Below are positions 1 to 6,825 of a DNA stretch of 16,099 bases, in pieces (the stretch's first letter is position 1; the number at the start of each line of letters is the position of its first letter). Position numbers and translations under genes: made by a program. The stretch comes from Treponema sp. (GTDB lineage: Bacteria > Spirochaetota > Spirochaetia > Treponematales > Breznakiellaceae): positions 1 to 16,099 of the forward strand of contig JAITBO010000346.1 in the NCBI GenBank assembly GCA_031283505.1. The letters run 5' to 3'. The notes beneath the pieces were generated by a model, which saw only the letters and a program-made list of their open reading frames with translations, did not search any database and had not been told where the DNA came from.

Positions 1-602
1 TCCGGAACCCGGACCCGAATTTCCCGTTCGCTCCAGGATTCGTACCCCGCATCGCTGTCGGAAACCTCCACCCAGGAGGGACCGCCTGTTCCGGCGGGAG
101 CGGAGGCGGACGCTTCGGCGCCCCAGGCGAAGTACACGCCACTGCCTTCCCTGGATGTTCCGAAATTGTTCCCCGTGACGGACACCAACTGGCCTATGGC
201 CCCCGAAGCGGGATTTACGGACAGGATACGGGGACCTATGCCCGCCTGTTCCTCCGAGACCGGCTCGGGAATAGCCGCATAGTTGGAAAACAGGGCGGGA
301 TTGCTTTTTTTGTCTCCCCTGTGGACATACACCAGTCCCGATTCCCCGAATTCCGGCGTCTGGAAGGAAATGCGGTCGTCTTTCCATTCAATGTAAGATG
401 ACGCAGTAGGGACGATTCCCGCGATGGTGACGTAAGACTCATCCTGTTCATCCCCGAAATTCTCCCCCCTGATGGTCAGAACCTCCCCCATCATCCCGAT
501 TTTGGGATAAATTTCGGATATCCGGGGGCCTTCCTGTTTACAACCAGGGTACAACAGCGCCACCAAGGGGATAAAGAAGAACCGGAGGAAGGAACTGCTC
601 AT
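1..602 (-). CDS. TIG/IPT-domain lipoprotein, 3' part missing (runs off the left edge)
   Basis: About 200 residues are visible, read from the ATG at 602 down to the window edge. The N-terminus is a short hydrophobic signal (residues 5-18) ending in LYPGC, so Cys21 is the likely lipidated residue; Tyr and Pro before the Gly-Cys make a relaxed lipobox of the kind tolerated in spirochaetes. After it come two Ig-like TIG/IPT units: about residues 27-110 (PRISEIYPKIGMMGEVLTI then GENFG) and from about residue 124 on (PRILSVNPASGAIGQLVSV then GNNFG). TIG domains are beta-sandwich modules of extracellular and envelope proteins, so this is probably a surface or periplasmic lipoprotein; its partner is unknown. 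The start codon overlaps the stop of the upstream gene (ATGA, 599-602) and there is no strong ribosome site of its own, which suggests translational coupling. It is the last visible gene of the sigma-factor cassette. Confidence 0.85.
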   Translation of the reverse strand, partial: MSSSFLRFFFIPLVALLYPGCKQEGPRISEIYPKIGMMGEVLTIRGENFGDEQDESYVTIAGIVPTASSYIEWKDDRISFQTPEFGESGLVYVHRGDKKSNPALFSNYAAIPEPVSEEQAGIGPRILSVNPASGAIGQLVSVTGNNFGTSREGSGVYFAWGAEASASAPAGTGGPSWVEVSDSDAGYESWSEREIRVRVP

Positions 603-1198
603 TGAGGGCCGGTCGTCTCCCTGACCTGGGGATGTTGTCTTCCTGAATCGGGAGAGACCGGAGCCTGGGGAGAAGGAGCTTCGGAAGCCGGAACCTGCGA
701 GGGCTGAGACGGATGATCTTCAATATAGGGGTTGATTTCCACCTGGATCTCGATGCGGGGTTCGTCCGGGTTTTTTCCCGAACCCAAGGGGAAGAAGTAT
801 ATCTGTTCACCGTATTCCAGGGGAATGGTTTCCATTGTGGTCTGATAACGTATACCCTGATTGGGGACATCTATCCAGATTTGACCCTGGGCAACCAGTA
901 TGTTCCGGCCGTTTCTCTGCCGGTAAGGGGTAAACTGAACCGCCACCACGATATTGTTCCCCACAAGCTTCATTCCTACAGGCCGTCCGGGAATAGTCAC
1001 TTTTGAATTGACGGAATTCCACACTTCTTCCTGGTTTTGTTCCACCACCCGGGCTACAATGGCCATTTTTACCGCCTGTTCCTTGAGGGCGGGAACCAAT
1101 TCTTCCAGAGACAATTCCTGGGCGATCACCGCGCCTGCGGCGGCTGCAAGCAGGGCGCTCAGTAAGGCCATCCGGCGAACCAGGAAATGCTGAATCAT
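599..1198 (-). CDS. Secreted protein of unknown function in the sigma-factor operon
   Basis: 199 residues. I do not recognise a named family. Residues 8-26 form a classical signal peptide (two Arg, then Ala/Leu-rich, with likely cleavage after AVIA at residue 26). The mature part has a helical, charged stretch (28-62), a predicted beta-rich core (65-155, with IVVAVQF, ILVAQGQIWIDV and RIEIQVEI strands) and a Pro/Ser/Gln-rich tail (162-199) that looks disordered. No cysteine follows the signal, so it is probably periplasmic rather than lipidated. Its start overlaps the anti-sigma stop (ATGA, 1195-1198) and its stop overlaps the start of the TIG lipoprotein gene (599-602). Position between an anti-sigma factor and a surface lipoprotein suggests a role in sensing or in the envelope response; this is inference from context only. 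Confidence 0.8.
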   Translation of the reverse strand: MIQHFLVRRMALLSALLAAAAGAVIAQELSLEELVPALKEQAVKMAIVARVVEQNQEEVWNSVNSKVTIPGRPVGMKLVGNNIVVAVQFTPYRQRNGRNILVAQGQIWIDVPNQGIRYQTTMETIPLEYGEQIYFFPLGSGKNPDEPRIEIQVEINPYIEDHPSQPSQVPASEAPSPQAPVSPDSGRQHPQVRETTGPQ

Positions 1199-1806
1199 TG
1201 GTTTCCGGTTCTCCTGGAATAATCTGCGGCTCTGATGATAGCCGGCTCTCCGGCGCTCATGAAATGCTTAGTTTCGGGCAGGCGTATGATCATAAAATCG
1301 GTTCCGGAGTTATCCTGCCCCAGATACCGCAATACATCGTTCATATTAGAAACAGGTACAACACCGGGCGTATCAAGATCCATGCCGGCGGAAATAGCCG
1401 TCTCCATATCCGGTATTTTGTCCGAAGTTGAAGGCCGGTTTACAAGGACAAGGGTAAAGGCGATCACGAAAAACACCGCAGCCGCCACCACCGCAGGCAG
1501 GGGAATAGTCACCGAACGGTTCCATATCCTCCTCGGCATCTTCCTGCGAATTGCCGGACCCGGCGCTTGTCCTGGCCGGGACAAGCCGGCCAGGGCGTTG
1601 TTCCAGACCCGCTCCCCCGCTTCCTGCGAAGAGAACCCCGCCTTGTAAGCCGGATCTTCCCTCATGGCGGCGGAAAGCTCCTCCATTTTTGCGAGGACGG
1701 CCCGGCAATCGGGACAGCCGGCCAGATGAAGTTCCATCTTCTCCTTCCACGGGGAAGGAATCTCTCGATCATGATAAACGGAAAGAATTTGACGATCAGG
1801 ACACAT
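1195..1806 (-). CDS. Membrane-anchored zinc-finger anti-sigma factor
   Basis: 203 residues from the chosen ATG at 1806. The N-terminus has the zinc-binding anti-sigma (ZAS) pattern: Cys2, then His27-x3-Cys31-x2-Cys34 in ELHLAGCPDC, preceded by a YHDREI stretch resembling the usual YLDGEL. A single membrane segment lies at about 101-123, followed by an extracytoplasmic domain of about 80 residues ending GEPAIIRAADYSRR. In this family the cytoplasmic zinc domain holds the ECF sigma factor inactive until an envelope signal acts on the outer part. The open frame extends to 1860, and an ATG also lies at 1815, but AAGG at about 1816-1819 sits directly against 1815 and about 9 bases before 1806, so 1806 is the better start. 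The gene overlaps the sigma-factor stop by 11 bases, the usual arrangement for a cognate sigma/anti-sigma pair. Confidence 0.87.
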   Translation of the reverse strand: MCPDRQILSVYHDREIPSPWKEKMELHLAGCPDCRAVLAKMEELSAAMREDPAYKAGFSSQEAGERVWNNALAGLSRPGQAPGPAIRRKMPRRIWNRSVTIPLPAVVAAAVFFVIAFTLVLVNRPSTSDKIPDMETAISAGMDLDTPGVVPVSNMNDVLRYLGQDNSGTDFMIIRLPETKHFMSAGEPAIIRAADYSRRTGNQ

Positions 1807-2395
1807 GCGAACCATCCTTAGGCAAAAGCCCGGCCAAACGTTCCCGGGCCCTGAATACACGCACCTTTACATTACCCTCACTAATCCCCAGGGTACGGCC
1901 AATTTCTTTATAATTTAATTCACCATATTCTTTTAAAATCAATACCATACGTAAATTTTCAGGCAGCTTGTCCAGGGCCTCCCTGATTTCAACGGCTGTT
2001 TCCTGCCTCAGCAGGACTTGTTCTCCCGTTTCCTGGATGCGGGGAATTTCCCGGAACGCCCGCTGGTACGCCCTCCGTTCCCGCTCTTTACGCTTTGCGT
2101 AATTCAATGAGGCGTTCTTCACCACCCGTATAAGCCAATACTTAGCCTCTTCCGCATTCGGAAAAACCATATTCTTTTCATATAAACGGAAAAACGCCTC
2201 CTGACAAAGATCTTCCGCCGCTTCTTCGCTGTTGGCTATCCGGTAAGCTACCCTGAACAGTATCGGAAAAACCGTCTCGTACAACCTGCGGAATCCTGCG
2301 GTGTTCTCCGGCGTACTTCCCCCGGAATTCTCTTTGGATACAGAACCTTCTGATGGCGTCCCGAATGCCGCTTCTCCATCTATAATAGAAAACAA
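1796..2395 (-). CDS. ECF-type RNA polymerase sigma factor (sigma-24/RpoE-like)
   Basis: 199 residues with the two-domain layout of extracytoplasmic-function sigma factors. Sigma region 2 is at about 35-103 (YRIANSEEAAEDLCQEAFFR, then YWLIRVVKNASLNYAKRK) and region 4 at about 132-190 (LDKLPENLRMVLILKEYGEL, NYKEIGRTLGISEGNVKVRV, FRARERLAGLL). Region 4 would read the -35 element through the helix-turn-helix around 160-183. Length is normal for the family. The start is TTG at 2395: no ATG precedes region 2, an in-frame stop lies just upstream, and a purine-rich GGGGAAAG at about 2399-2406 is suitably spaced. It follows cysS after 39 bases and overlaps the anti-sigma gene downstream. The protein is probably autoregulated like most ECF factors, but I found no promoter that I can defend. 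Confidence 0.93.
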   Translation of the reverse strand: MFSIIDGEAAFGTPSEGSVSKENSGGSTPENTAGFRRLYETVFPILFRVAYRIANSEEAAEDLCQEAFFRLYEKNMVFPNAEEAKYWLIRVVKNASLNYAKRKERERRAYQRAFREIPRIQETGEQVLLRQETAVEIREALDKLPENLRMVLILKEYGELNYKEIGRTLGISEGNVKVRVFRARERLAGLLPKDGSHVS

Positions 2396-2410
2396 ATTCT
2401 TTCCCCAATC
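2396..2410 (-). promoter_or_regulatory. Ribosome binding site supporting a TTG start for the sigma factor
   Basis: Read on the minus strand, GATTGGGGAAAGAAT directly precedes the TTG at 2395. An in-frame TGA lies a few codons further upstream, which leaves no room for an ATG start. The weak start codon may keep sigma-factor synthesis low. Confidence 0.5.
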
Positions 2411-2434
2411 GTTACATCATCTTCAACATTATTG

Positions 2435-3862
2435 CTATTCCCGGCGCCATACCGTACCGGAAGGACTGTCTTCCAGAACAATGCCCCTTTCCTTCAGGGC
2501 CCCGCGTATGGCGTCGGCCCTGGCGAAATCCCGGGCTTTTTTTGCCGCCCCCCGCTCGGCGATCAACTCCTCTATTTCACGGATCAAATCCGGGTCCTCC
2601 CGTCCCTCTTTCTTTTCGGTTATATCCGCTTTCAAGTTGAGCCCCAGCACTTTGTCCATATCCAAAACCGCCGCCAATGCCTCCGCCGGGTCCGCATCGT
2701 TGTCCTTGAGGAGCCCCCAGAGTTCCACCAGGGCCCTGGGGCTTGAAAGGTCGTCTTCCATGGCCAGAAGGAAAGCCTCCCCGTATTCGGCGGCCTTGCC
2801 TTTGGGAACATCCGCCGCTTTGCCCCCGGCCTTCTCCACGAGGGACCTAACCCTGTCCCTCAGGGACTTCCGGGCATTCCGGGCGCCGTCCAGGGCTTCC
2901 CAAGAGAACTGAAGCTGGCTCCGGTAATGCCCCCCCAAAAGGAAGTACCGGTAATCCAGGGGATCGTAACCCCGATCCGTCAGGGCCTGGAGGGTAAGGG
3001 TGGTCCCGGCGGATTTTGAAATTTTGTCCTTACCGGTAAGGAGGAATTCGTTATGAACCCAATACCGGACCCAGGGGCGCTTTCCCGTGGCGGCCTCGCT
3101 TTGGGCGATTTCGTTGGTATGATGAATGGAAATGTGATCTATGCCGCCGGCGTGAATGTCGAACTGTTCCCCCAGGTACTTGATGCTCATGGCGGAACAT
3201 TCGATATGCCAGCCGGGATACCCCCGTCCCCAGGGACTATCCCAGACCAGGGCCTGATTTTCGAATTTGCTCCTGGTGAACCAGAGGACGAAATCCTGGG
3301 GATTCCGCTTATTTTCGTCCGCCTCGGTTCTGGCCTGGGTCCGGGAATCGTCAAGCCTGAGGCCCGCAAGCTTCCCGTAAGAGGGGAATTTGGATATATC
3401 AAAGTAGAGGTTTCCCCCGGCGGAATAGGTATACCCGTTGGCCTCGATCCGTTTGATGAGGGCTATCATGTCCTCTATGTGGTCCGTGGCTTTGCATACA
3501 ATTTCCGGCCTGATTATGCCCAGCTTCCCGGTATCCTGAAAGAAGGCCCTGGTGTAGAAGTCCGCCACTTCCAGAACGGATTTGCCCCGTTCGGCGGCGC
3601 TTTTTACCATTTTATCGTCCCCGCTGTCGTTGTCCCCCGAAAGATGACCCACATCGGTGATGTTCATCACATGAGTCACTTCGTAACCAAGGCGGCGGAG
3701 GGTCCGGACCAGGAGATCGTGGGTGACGTAAGCCCTGAGGTTCCCTATGTGGGCGTAATTGTAAACCGTGGGACCGCAACCGTAAAATCCGGCTTTTCCG
3801 GCCACAAGGGGCTGGAAAACCTCAATTTTTCGCCCTAAAGTGTTGTAAAGGGAAAACGGCAT
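2435..3862 (-). CDS. cysS: Cysteinyl-tRNA synthetase
   Basis: 475 residues, normal for bacterial CysRS. It charges tRNA-Cys with cysteine in the cytoplasm. The class I signature is present as AHIGN (residues 37-41, for HIGH) within [20 protein letters not shown] and as KISKS (280-284, for KMSKS). The zinc ligands fit Cys29, Cys222 (GWHIECSAM), a His of HH247-248 and Glu251 ([11 protein letters not shown]). The C-terminus carries the helical DALR-like region and a short anticodon-binding end. The open frame continues upstream to 3988, but homologues begin at [12 protein letters not shown], and GGAGG sits four bases before the ATG at 3862, so I use that start. It heads the minus-strand run that continues into the sigma factor after 39 bases and diverges from murB. 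Confidence 0.97.
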   Translation of the reverse strand: MPFSLYNTLGRKIEVFQPLVAGKAGFYGCGPTVYNYAHIGNLRAYVTHDLLVRTLRRLGYEVTHVMNITDVGHLSGDNDSGDDKMVKSAAERGKSVLEVADFYTRAFFQDTGKLGIIRPEIVCKATDHIEDMIALIKRIEANGYTYSAGGNLYFDISKFPSYGKLAGLRLDDSRTQARTEADENKRNPQDFVLWFTRSKFENQALVWDSPWGRGYPGWHIECSAMSIKYLGEQFDIHAGGIDHISIHHTNEIAQSEAATGKRPWVRYWVHNEFLLTGKDKISKSAGTTLTLQALTDRGYDPLDYRYFLLGGHYRSQLQFSWEALDGARNARKSLRDRVRSLVEKAGGKAADVPKGKAAEYGEAFLLAMEDDLSSPRALVELWGLLKDNDADPAEALAAVLDMDKVLGLNLKADITEKKEGREDPDLIREIEELIAERGAAKKARDFARADAIRGALKERGIVLEDSPSGTVWRRE

Positions 3863-3896
3863 GGAACCTCCGCGGTTAACCTGATAAGATAACAAT
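3863..3896. promoter_or_regulatory. Very short divergent cysS/murB intergenic region
   Basis: Only 34 bases separate the two start codons. The segment holds the cysS ribosome site (GGAGG read on the minus strand) and an AT-rich core GATAAGATAAC (about 3884-3894) that could serve as a -10 region on either strand. Any -35 elements must lie inside the opposing coding sequences. I cannot assign exact promoters. Confidence 0.35.
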
Positions 3897-4889
3897 GTGG
3901 ACATCTTACGAAAAAAACCGGAAAAAATCAACATCCCCCGGCCCCCTTCCGGTGTCATCCGTTTTGACGAACCAATGGCCCTCCACACTACATTCAGGAT
4001 CGGGGGCCTGGCGGATGTGTGGGTCCGTCCCCAGGGCGACTGTTTCCCCGGTTACGCGGCGGAACTCTTGGGTTTTGCCCACAGCGAGGGCCTCCCGGTC
4101 TTCGTGCTGGGAGGCGGCGCGAACCTGGTCGTGGCGGACCGGGGCATACGGGGCATAGTCCTGGATTCCGGCGGCTGGACGGGCTGGGAAGTCCTGACAG
4201 GGCCGCAAGCCGATCCGGGGGCAAGCGGACGGGAGGCGTTTCCCGCCGTTCATGTCCGCTCCGGAACCGCCATAGACATCCTTGCCGATGGTCTGGCGGG
4301 ACAGGGCTGGGCCGGGCCCGAATTCCTTGCGGGTATGCCCGGTACTGTAGGGGGGGCTGTCTGGATGAACGCCCGCTGCCAAGAGCGGTCAATTTCGGAC
4401 CTGCTCATTGAAACCGAAATCATTAATATGGAAGGCGCCTCCTTTACCCCCTTTTGGGTCCCTTATAAAGATGAAGACTTCTCCTATAAGCGGAGTCCCT
4501 TTCAGACCCGAAAGTCCCTCATCACTGCGGCCCGGTTTTCCCTTAAAAGGGGGGAGCCGGAAAATTTGCGCCGGACTGTCGCCGCTTTGCGCCGGAACCG
4601 GGAAGCCAAAGGCCACTTCCGCGCCCCTTCGGCGGGATCGGCCTTCAAGAACAACCGGTCTTTCGAGAAGCCAACGGGAAAGATCGTCGATGAACTCGGC
4701 CTTAGGGGGTTTTCCATAAGAGGGGCTTCCATAGCTCCCTGGCACGGAAACTTCATCATCAATACCGGACACGCGACCGCTTCGGATATCCGGGTCCTGA
4801 CGGAAACCGTCATTGAAAAGGTATACGCCGCCCTGGGTCTGACCCTGGAACCGGAGATCCTCTTTGTAGGCGACTGGGGGGAAGGCTGA
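3897..4889 (+). CDS. murB: UDP-N-acetylenolpyruvoylglucosamine reductase
   Basis: 330 residues. MurB uses NADPH and FAD to reduce UDP-GlcNAc-enolpyruvate to UDP-MurNAc, the second committed step of peptidoglycan precursor synthesis in the cytoplasm. Family marks in order: TTFRIGG (31-37), the FAD-binding [19 protein letters not shown] (71-89), [14 protein letters not shown] (147-160), SAGSAFKNN (245-253) with the likely proton-donor Ser248, and LEPEILFVG (317-325) with the C-terminal glutamate. The active-site motif usually seen as Y-R-x-S reads YKRS (197-200) here. The start is GTG at 3897 with only a weak ribosome site; an overlapping ATG at 3895 is in another frame. TatD follows after one base. 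Confidence 0.95.
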   Translation: MDILRKKPEKINIPRPPSGVIRFDEPMALHTTFRIGGLADVWVRPQGDCFPGYAAELLGFAHSEGLPVFVLGGGANLVVADRGIRGIVLDSGGWTGWEVLTGPQADPGASGREAFPAVHVRSGTAIDILADGLAGQGWAGPEFLAGMPGTVGGAVWMNARCQERSISDLLIETEIINMEGASFTPFWVPYKDEDFSYKRSPFQTRKSLITAARFSLKRGEPENLRRTVAALRRNREAKGHFRAPSAGSAFKNNRSFEKPTGKIVDELGLRGFSIRGASIAPWHGNFIINTGHATASDIRVLTETVIEKVYAALGLTLEPEILFVGDWGEG

Positions 4890-4890
4890 C

Positions 4891-5736
4891 GTGGCTTCCG
4901 ACGCCCACGCCCATCCGTGGGACCTGCTGGAACGTTTTCCCGGCGCGGAGAAGGAACGCCGCCGCCTGGGTGTGGCCTGCGCCGCCTCAGCCTGGAACCT
5001 CCGGGATTTCGAGCGCCATGAGGAGCTTGCCCGGCAAGCCCACGCCGGTGGGGCGGCTCCCCTGGCCCTCTGCTTCGCCGTCCACCCCCAGCTCCCCTCG
5101 GTCCTTGCTGACCGAACGGTCCTTGCCGGCCAGGAAGAAGAAGCCGGACAGAAGGGCGTTTGGGACCATGCGGCGGACCTGGAAAAACTGGCGGCGGCGG
5201 GACGCATACAGGCGGCAGGGGAGACGGGGTTCGACCTGTTCAATCAGGAATACCGCAGGACCGAGGCCCTTCAGGAAGAACTTTTCCACGCCCACCTGGA
5301 GATTGCGGAAAAATACGGGCTCCCCGTGGTACTCCACATACGCCGGGCCATGCACAAGGTCTTTGCCCATGCCGGGGCCCTGAAAAAGCTGCCCGCCGTG
5401 GTGTTCCATTCCTATTCCGGAACCGCCGCCGAGGGAGACGCCCTGCTTAAACGGGGGGTTAACGCCATGTTTTCTTTCGGCGCGGCCATCTTGCTGAACC
5501 ACAAGACCGCCATGGAAGCCTGCGCCTGCCTGCCGGGGGATCGCCTTCTCCTGGAAACCGACGCCCCCTACCAACCCCTCCGGGGCGCCTTCTTTTCCCG
5601 CTGGGCCGACCTTCCCGCCATACTCACGGGAGCCGCCGGTCTCAGAAGCGAAGACAAGGAAGAACTGGAGGCGGCAGTGGACGAAAACTGGAAGAGAGTG
5701 TTTGGCATCTTCCCCGGCCTGAACTGTAAGGCATAG
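4891..5736 (+). CDS. TatD-family metal-dependent hydrolase
   Basis: 281 residues. The TatD family is an amidohydrolase-fold group that includes Mg-dependent 3'-5' DNA exonucleases and D-aminoacyl-tRNA-like deacylases; the true substrate here is unknown. Metal-ligand motifs appear in order: DAHAH with His6 and His8, GETGFDLF with Glu111, VVLHIRRA with His149, VVFHSYSGT with His173 and LLLETDAPY with Asp224. The set is complete, so the protein should be active. The start is GTG at 4891, one base after the murB stop, with GAAGG five bases upstream of it, so the two genes are probably co-transcribed and coupled. The family start MxxDxHxH matches the N-terminus, so I see no reason for another start. 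Confidence 0.88.
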   Translation: MASDAHAHPWDLLERFPGAEKERRRLGVACAASAWNLRDFERHEELARQAHAGGAAPLALCFAVHPQLPSVLADRTVLAGQEEEAGQKGVWDHAADLEKLAAAGRIQAAGETGFDLFNQEYRRTEALQEELFHAHLEIAEKYGLPVVLHIRRAMHKVFAHAGALKKLPAVVFHSYSGTAAEGDALLKRGVNAMFSFGAAILLNHKTAMEACACLPGDRLLLETDAPYQPLRGAFFSRWADLPAILTGAAGLRSEDKEELEAAVDENWKRVFGIFPGLNCKA

Positions 5737-5779
5737 ATTATAGAATATATGGAGCAGGGCGCATCAGATTTTTAAAAAA

Positions 5780-5903
5780 AACCACGGAGTTTTGGAACCA
5801 GATGTTCTCTGAGTTATACAGAGGAAACAAGAGAAAAATAGCCGTATAATAGCCTTTTCTCCGTGAAACCCCAGGGAACCGGAGGTTCGGGTACTCCGTG
5901 GTT
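5780..5903. repeat. Palindromic intergenic repeat, copy 1
   Basis: A 124-base element in the gap between tatD and the deoR-type gene. Its ends are a perfect 11-base inverted repeat: AACCACGGAGT (5780-5790) and ACTCCGTGGTT (5893-5903). Inside are smaller hairpins: a CTCTG/CAGAG pair around 5816 and GAACC-GGA-GGTTC around 5876-5888, and the block TCTCCGTGAAAC (5858-5869). The same block and the same CACGGAG ends recur at 12618-12719, so this is a dispersed family with at least two members in the window. No coding capacity is seen. Confidence 0.7.
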
Positions 5904-5924
5904 AAATTTCTTCATTTCTCCCTC

Positions 5925-5953
5925 TTGTATTTTTTTGGGTAATGATATAGAAT
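5925..5953 (+). promoter_or_regulatory. Possible sigma-70 promoter of the deoR-type gene
   Basis: TTGTAT (5925-5930) and TAGAAT (5948-5953) are separated by 17 bases and lie about 40 bases upstream of the ATG at 5992. The -10 hexamer differs from consensus at one base; the -35 is weak. GAAAGGG about 8 bases before the ATG is a plausible ribosome site. Confidence 0.4.
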
Positions 5954-5991
5954 CAAAACACAAATGAAAGATTTCCGAAAGGGAAAAATAA

Positions 5992-6756
5992 ATGACCTCT
6001 GAACTCAGTGATCGGGAACGGCTCATCCTCGACAGGCTTTCGGAACAAGGTTCCGTAGCTGTACAGGACCTGGCCCGGAACCTTGGGTTGTCGGAAGTAA
6101 CCATCAGAACCAGCCTCCGGACCCTGGAAGAGAAGGGTTGGCTGAACCGGACCCGGGGCGGGGCGGCGGCGGCCTTGCACCGGGACATTCTGGATCGGCA
6201 GAAGAAATTTCAGGAAGAAAAGAACCTCATCGCCCGGCGGGCTGCGGAACTGATCCAGGACGGGGACGTGATCATGATTGAGGCCGGGACCACTACCGCC
6301 CTAGTCGCCAAGTACCTGACAGGGAAACGGGACATTCACATCGTTACTAATTCCACCCTGGTTTTTACCTACGCCCGCATGAATCCCCTCTTGCAGATCA
6401 CCATGACCGGCGGTGAATTCCGCCGCCCCACGGAATCCCTGGTAGGCCCTATAGCCCTTCAAACCATAGGCCGTCTTAACGTGCGTCTGGCCTTTGTGGG
6501 TACCGATGGCTTTACCCTGGAACGGGGCATGACCACCCACCTTATGGAAGGTGCGGAAATCGTCAAGGCCATGAAAGCCCATGCGGAAACCACGATTTTG
6601 ATAGCGGATTCCAGCAAATATGGGCGTATAGGTTTTGCCGGGGTCCTTCCTCTTTCGGAAATGGACCTTATCATCACCGACGCAAATCTGGGGGACGAAG
6701 CCTTCCAAAAACTGAGGGAGGCGGAGGTTATGGTGGAGATGACGGCAGGCTATTAG
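5992..6756 (+). CDS. DeoR/GlpR-family transcriptional regulator
   Basis: 254 residues, the usual length. The N-terminal winged helix-turn-helix lies at about 6-58 (DRLSEQGSVAVQDLARNLGL then SEVTIRTSLRTLEEKGWLNR). The C-terminal sugar-phosphate-sensor domain (about 76-235) has the family landmarks IEAGTTT (97-102), VTNST (118-122), TGGEFRRPTESLVGP (139-153), GTDGF (170-174) and ADSSKYGR (205-212). Members usually repress metabolic operons and are released by a phosphorylated sugar or similar metabolite. In the recognition helix the common Arg-Arg-Asp-Leu is Arg-Thr-Ser-Leu (39-42), so the operator may be atypical. The gene lies 69 bases upstream of the 2-oxoacid dehydrogenase genes on the same strand, so it could control them, but DeoR proteins more often control sugar genes and the link is unproven. 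Confidence 0.92.
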   Translation: MTSELSDRERLILDRLSEQGSVAVQDLARNLGLSEVTIRTSLRTLEEKGWLNRTRGGAAAALHRDILDRQKKFQEEKNLIARRAAELIQDGDVIMIEAGTTTALVAKYLTGKRDIHIVTNSTLVFTYARMNPLLQITMTGGEFRRPTESLVGPIALQTIGRLNVRLAFVGTDGFTLERGMTTHLMEGAEIVKAMKAHAETTILIADSSKYGRIGFAGVLPLSEMDLIITDANLGDEAFQKLREAEVMVEMTAGY

Positions 6757-6795
6757 AAGCCTGCGGGATAGAGAAAACAGGCGGACAAAACGCGT

Positions 6796-6825
6796 TATAA
6801 TTTAGACAGAATAGAGAGGTATGAT
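6796..6825 (+). promoter_or_regulatory. Perfect -10 box and ribosome site before the dehydrogenase operon
   Basis: TATAAT at 6796-6801 matches the -10 consensus exactly, but no recognisable -35 lies 16-18 bases upstream, so activity may need an activator. AGAGAGG at about 6813-6819 is a good ribosome site for the ATG at 6826; another ATG at 6821 is out of frame. Confidence 0.4.

Noticed and set aside
3053..3838. 261-codon open frame on the plus strand
   Set aside because: It is antisense to cysS, whose motifs are complete; the translation is Pro/Gly-rich without recognisable domains.
4389..5243. 284-codon minus-strand frame opposite murB and tatD
   Set aside because: Both plus-strand genes have full sets of catalytic motifs; this frame is Ser/Arg/Ala-rich with no motif.
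5739..5953. TATAGAAT at 5739-5746 and 5946-5953 as a target-site duplication around copy 1 of the palindromic repeat
   Set aside because: No inverted repeats abut these words, and an AT-rich 8-base word can recur by chance or as -10 boxes.
6745..6764. Hairpin GCAGGC-8 bases-GCCTGC around the deoR stop as a terminator
   Set aside because: The stem is perfect but short, and GGGATAGAG rather than a T-run follows; termination cannot be claimed.
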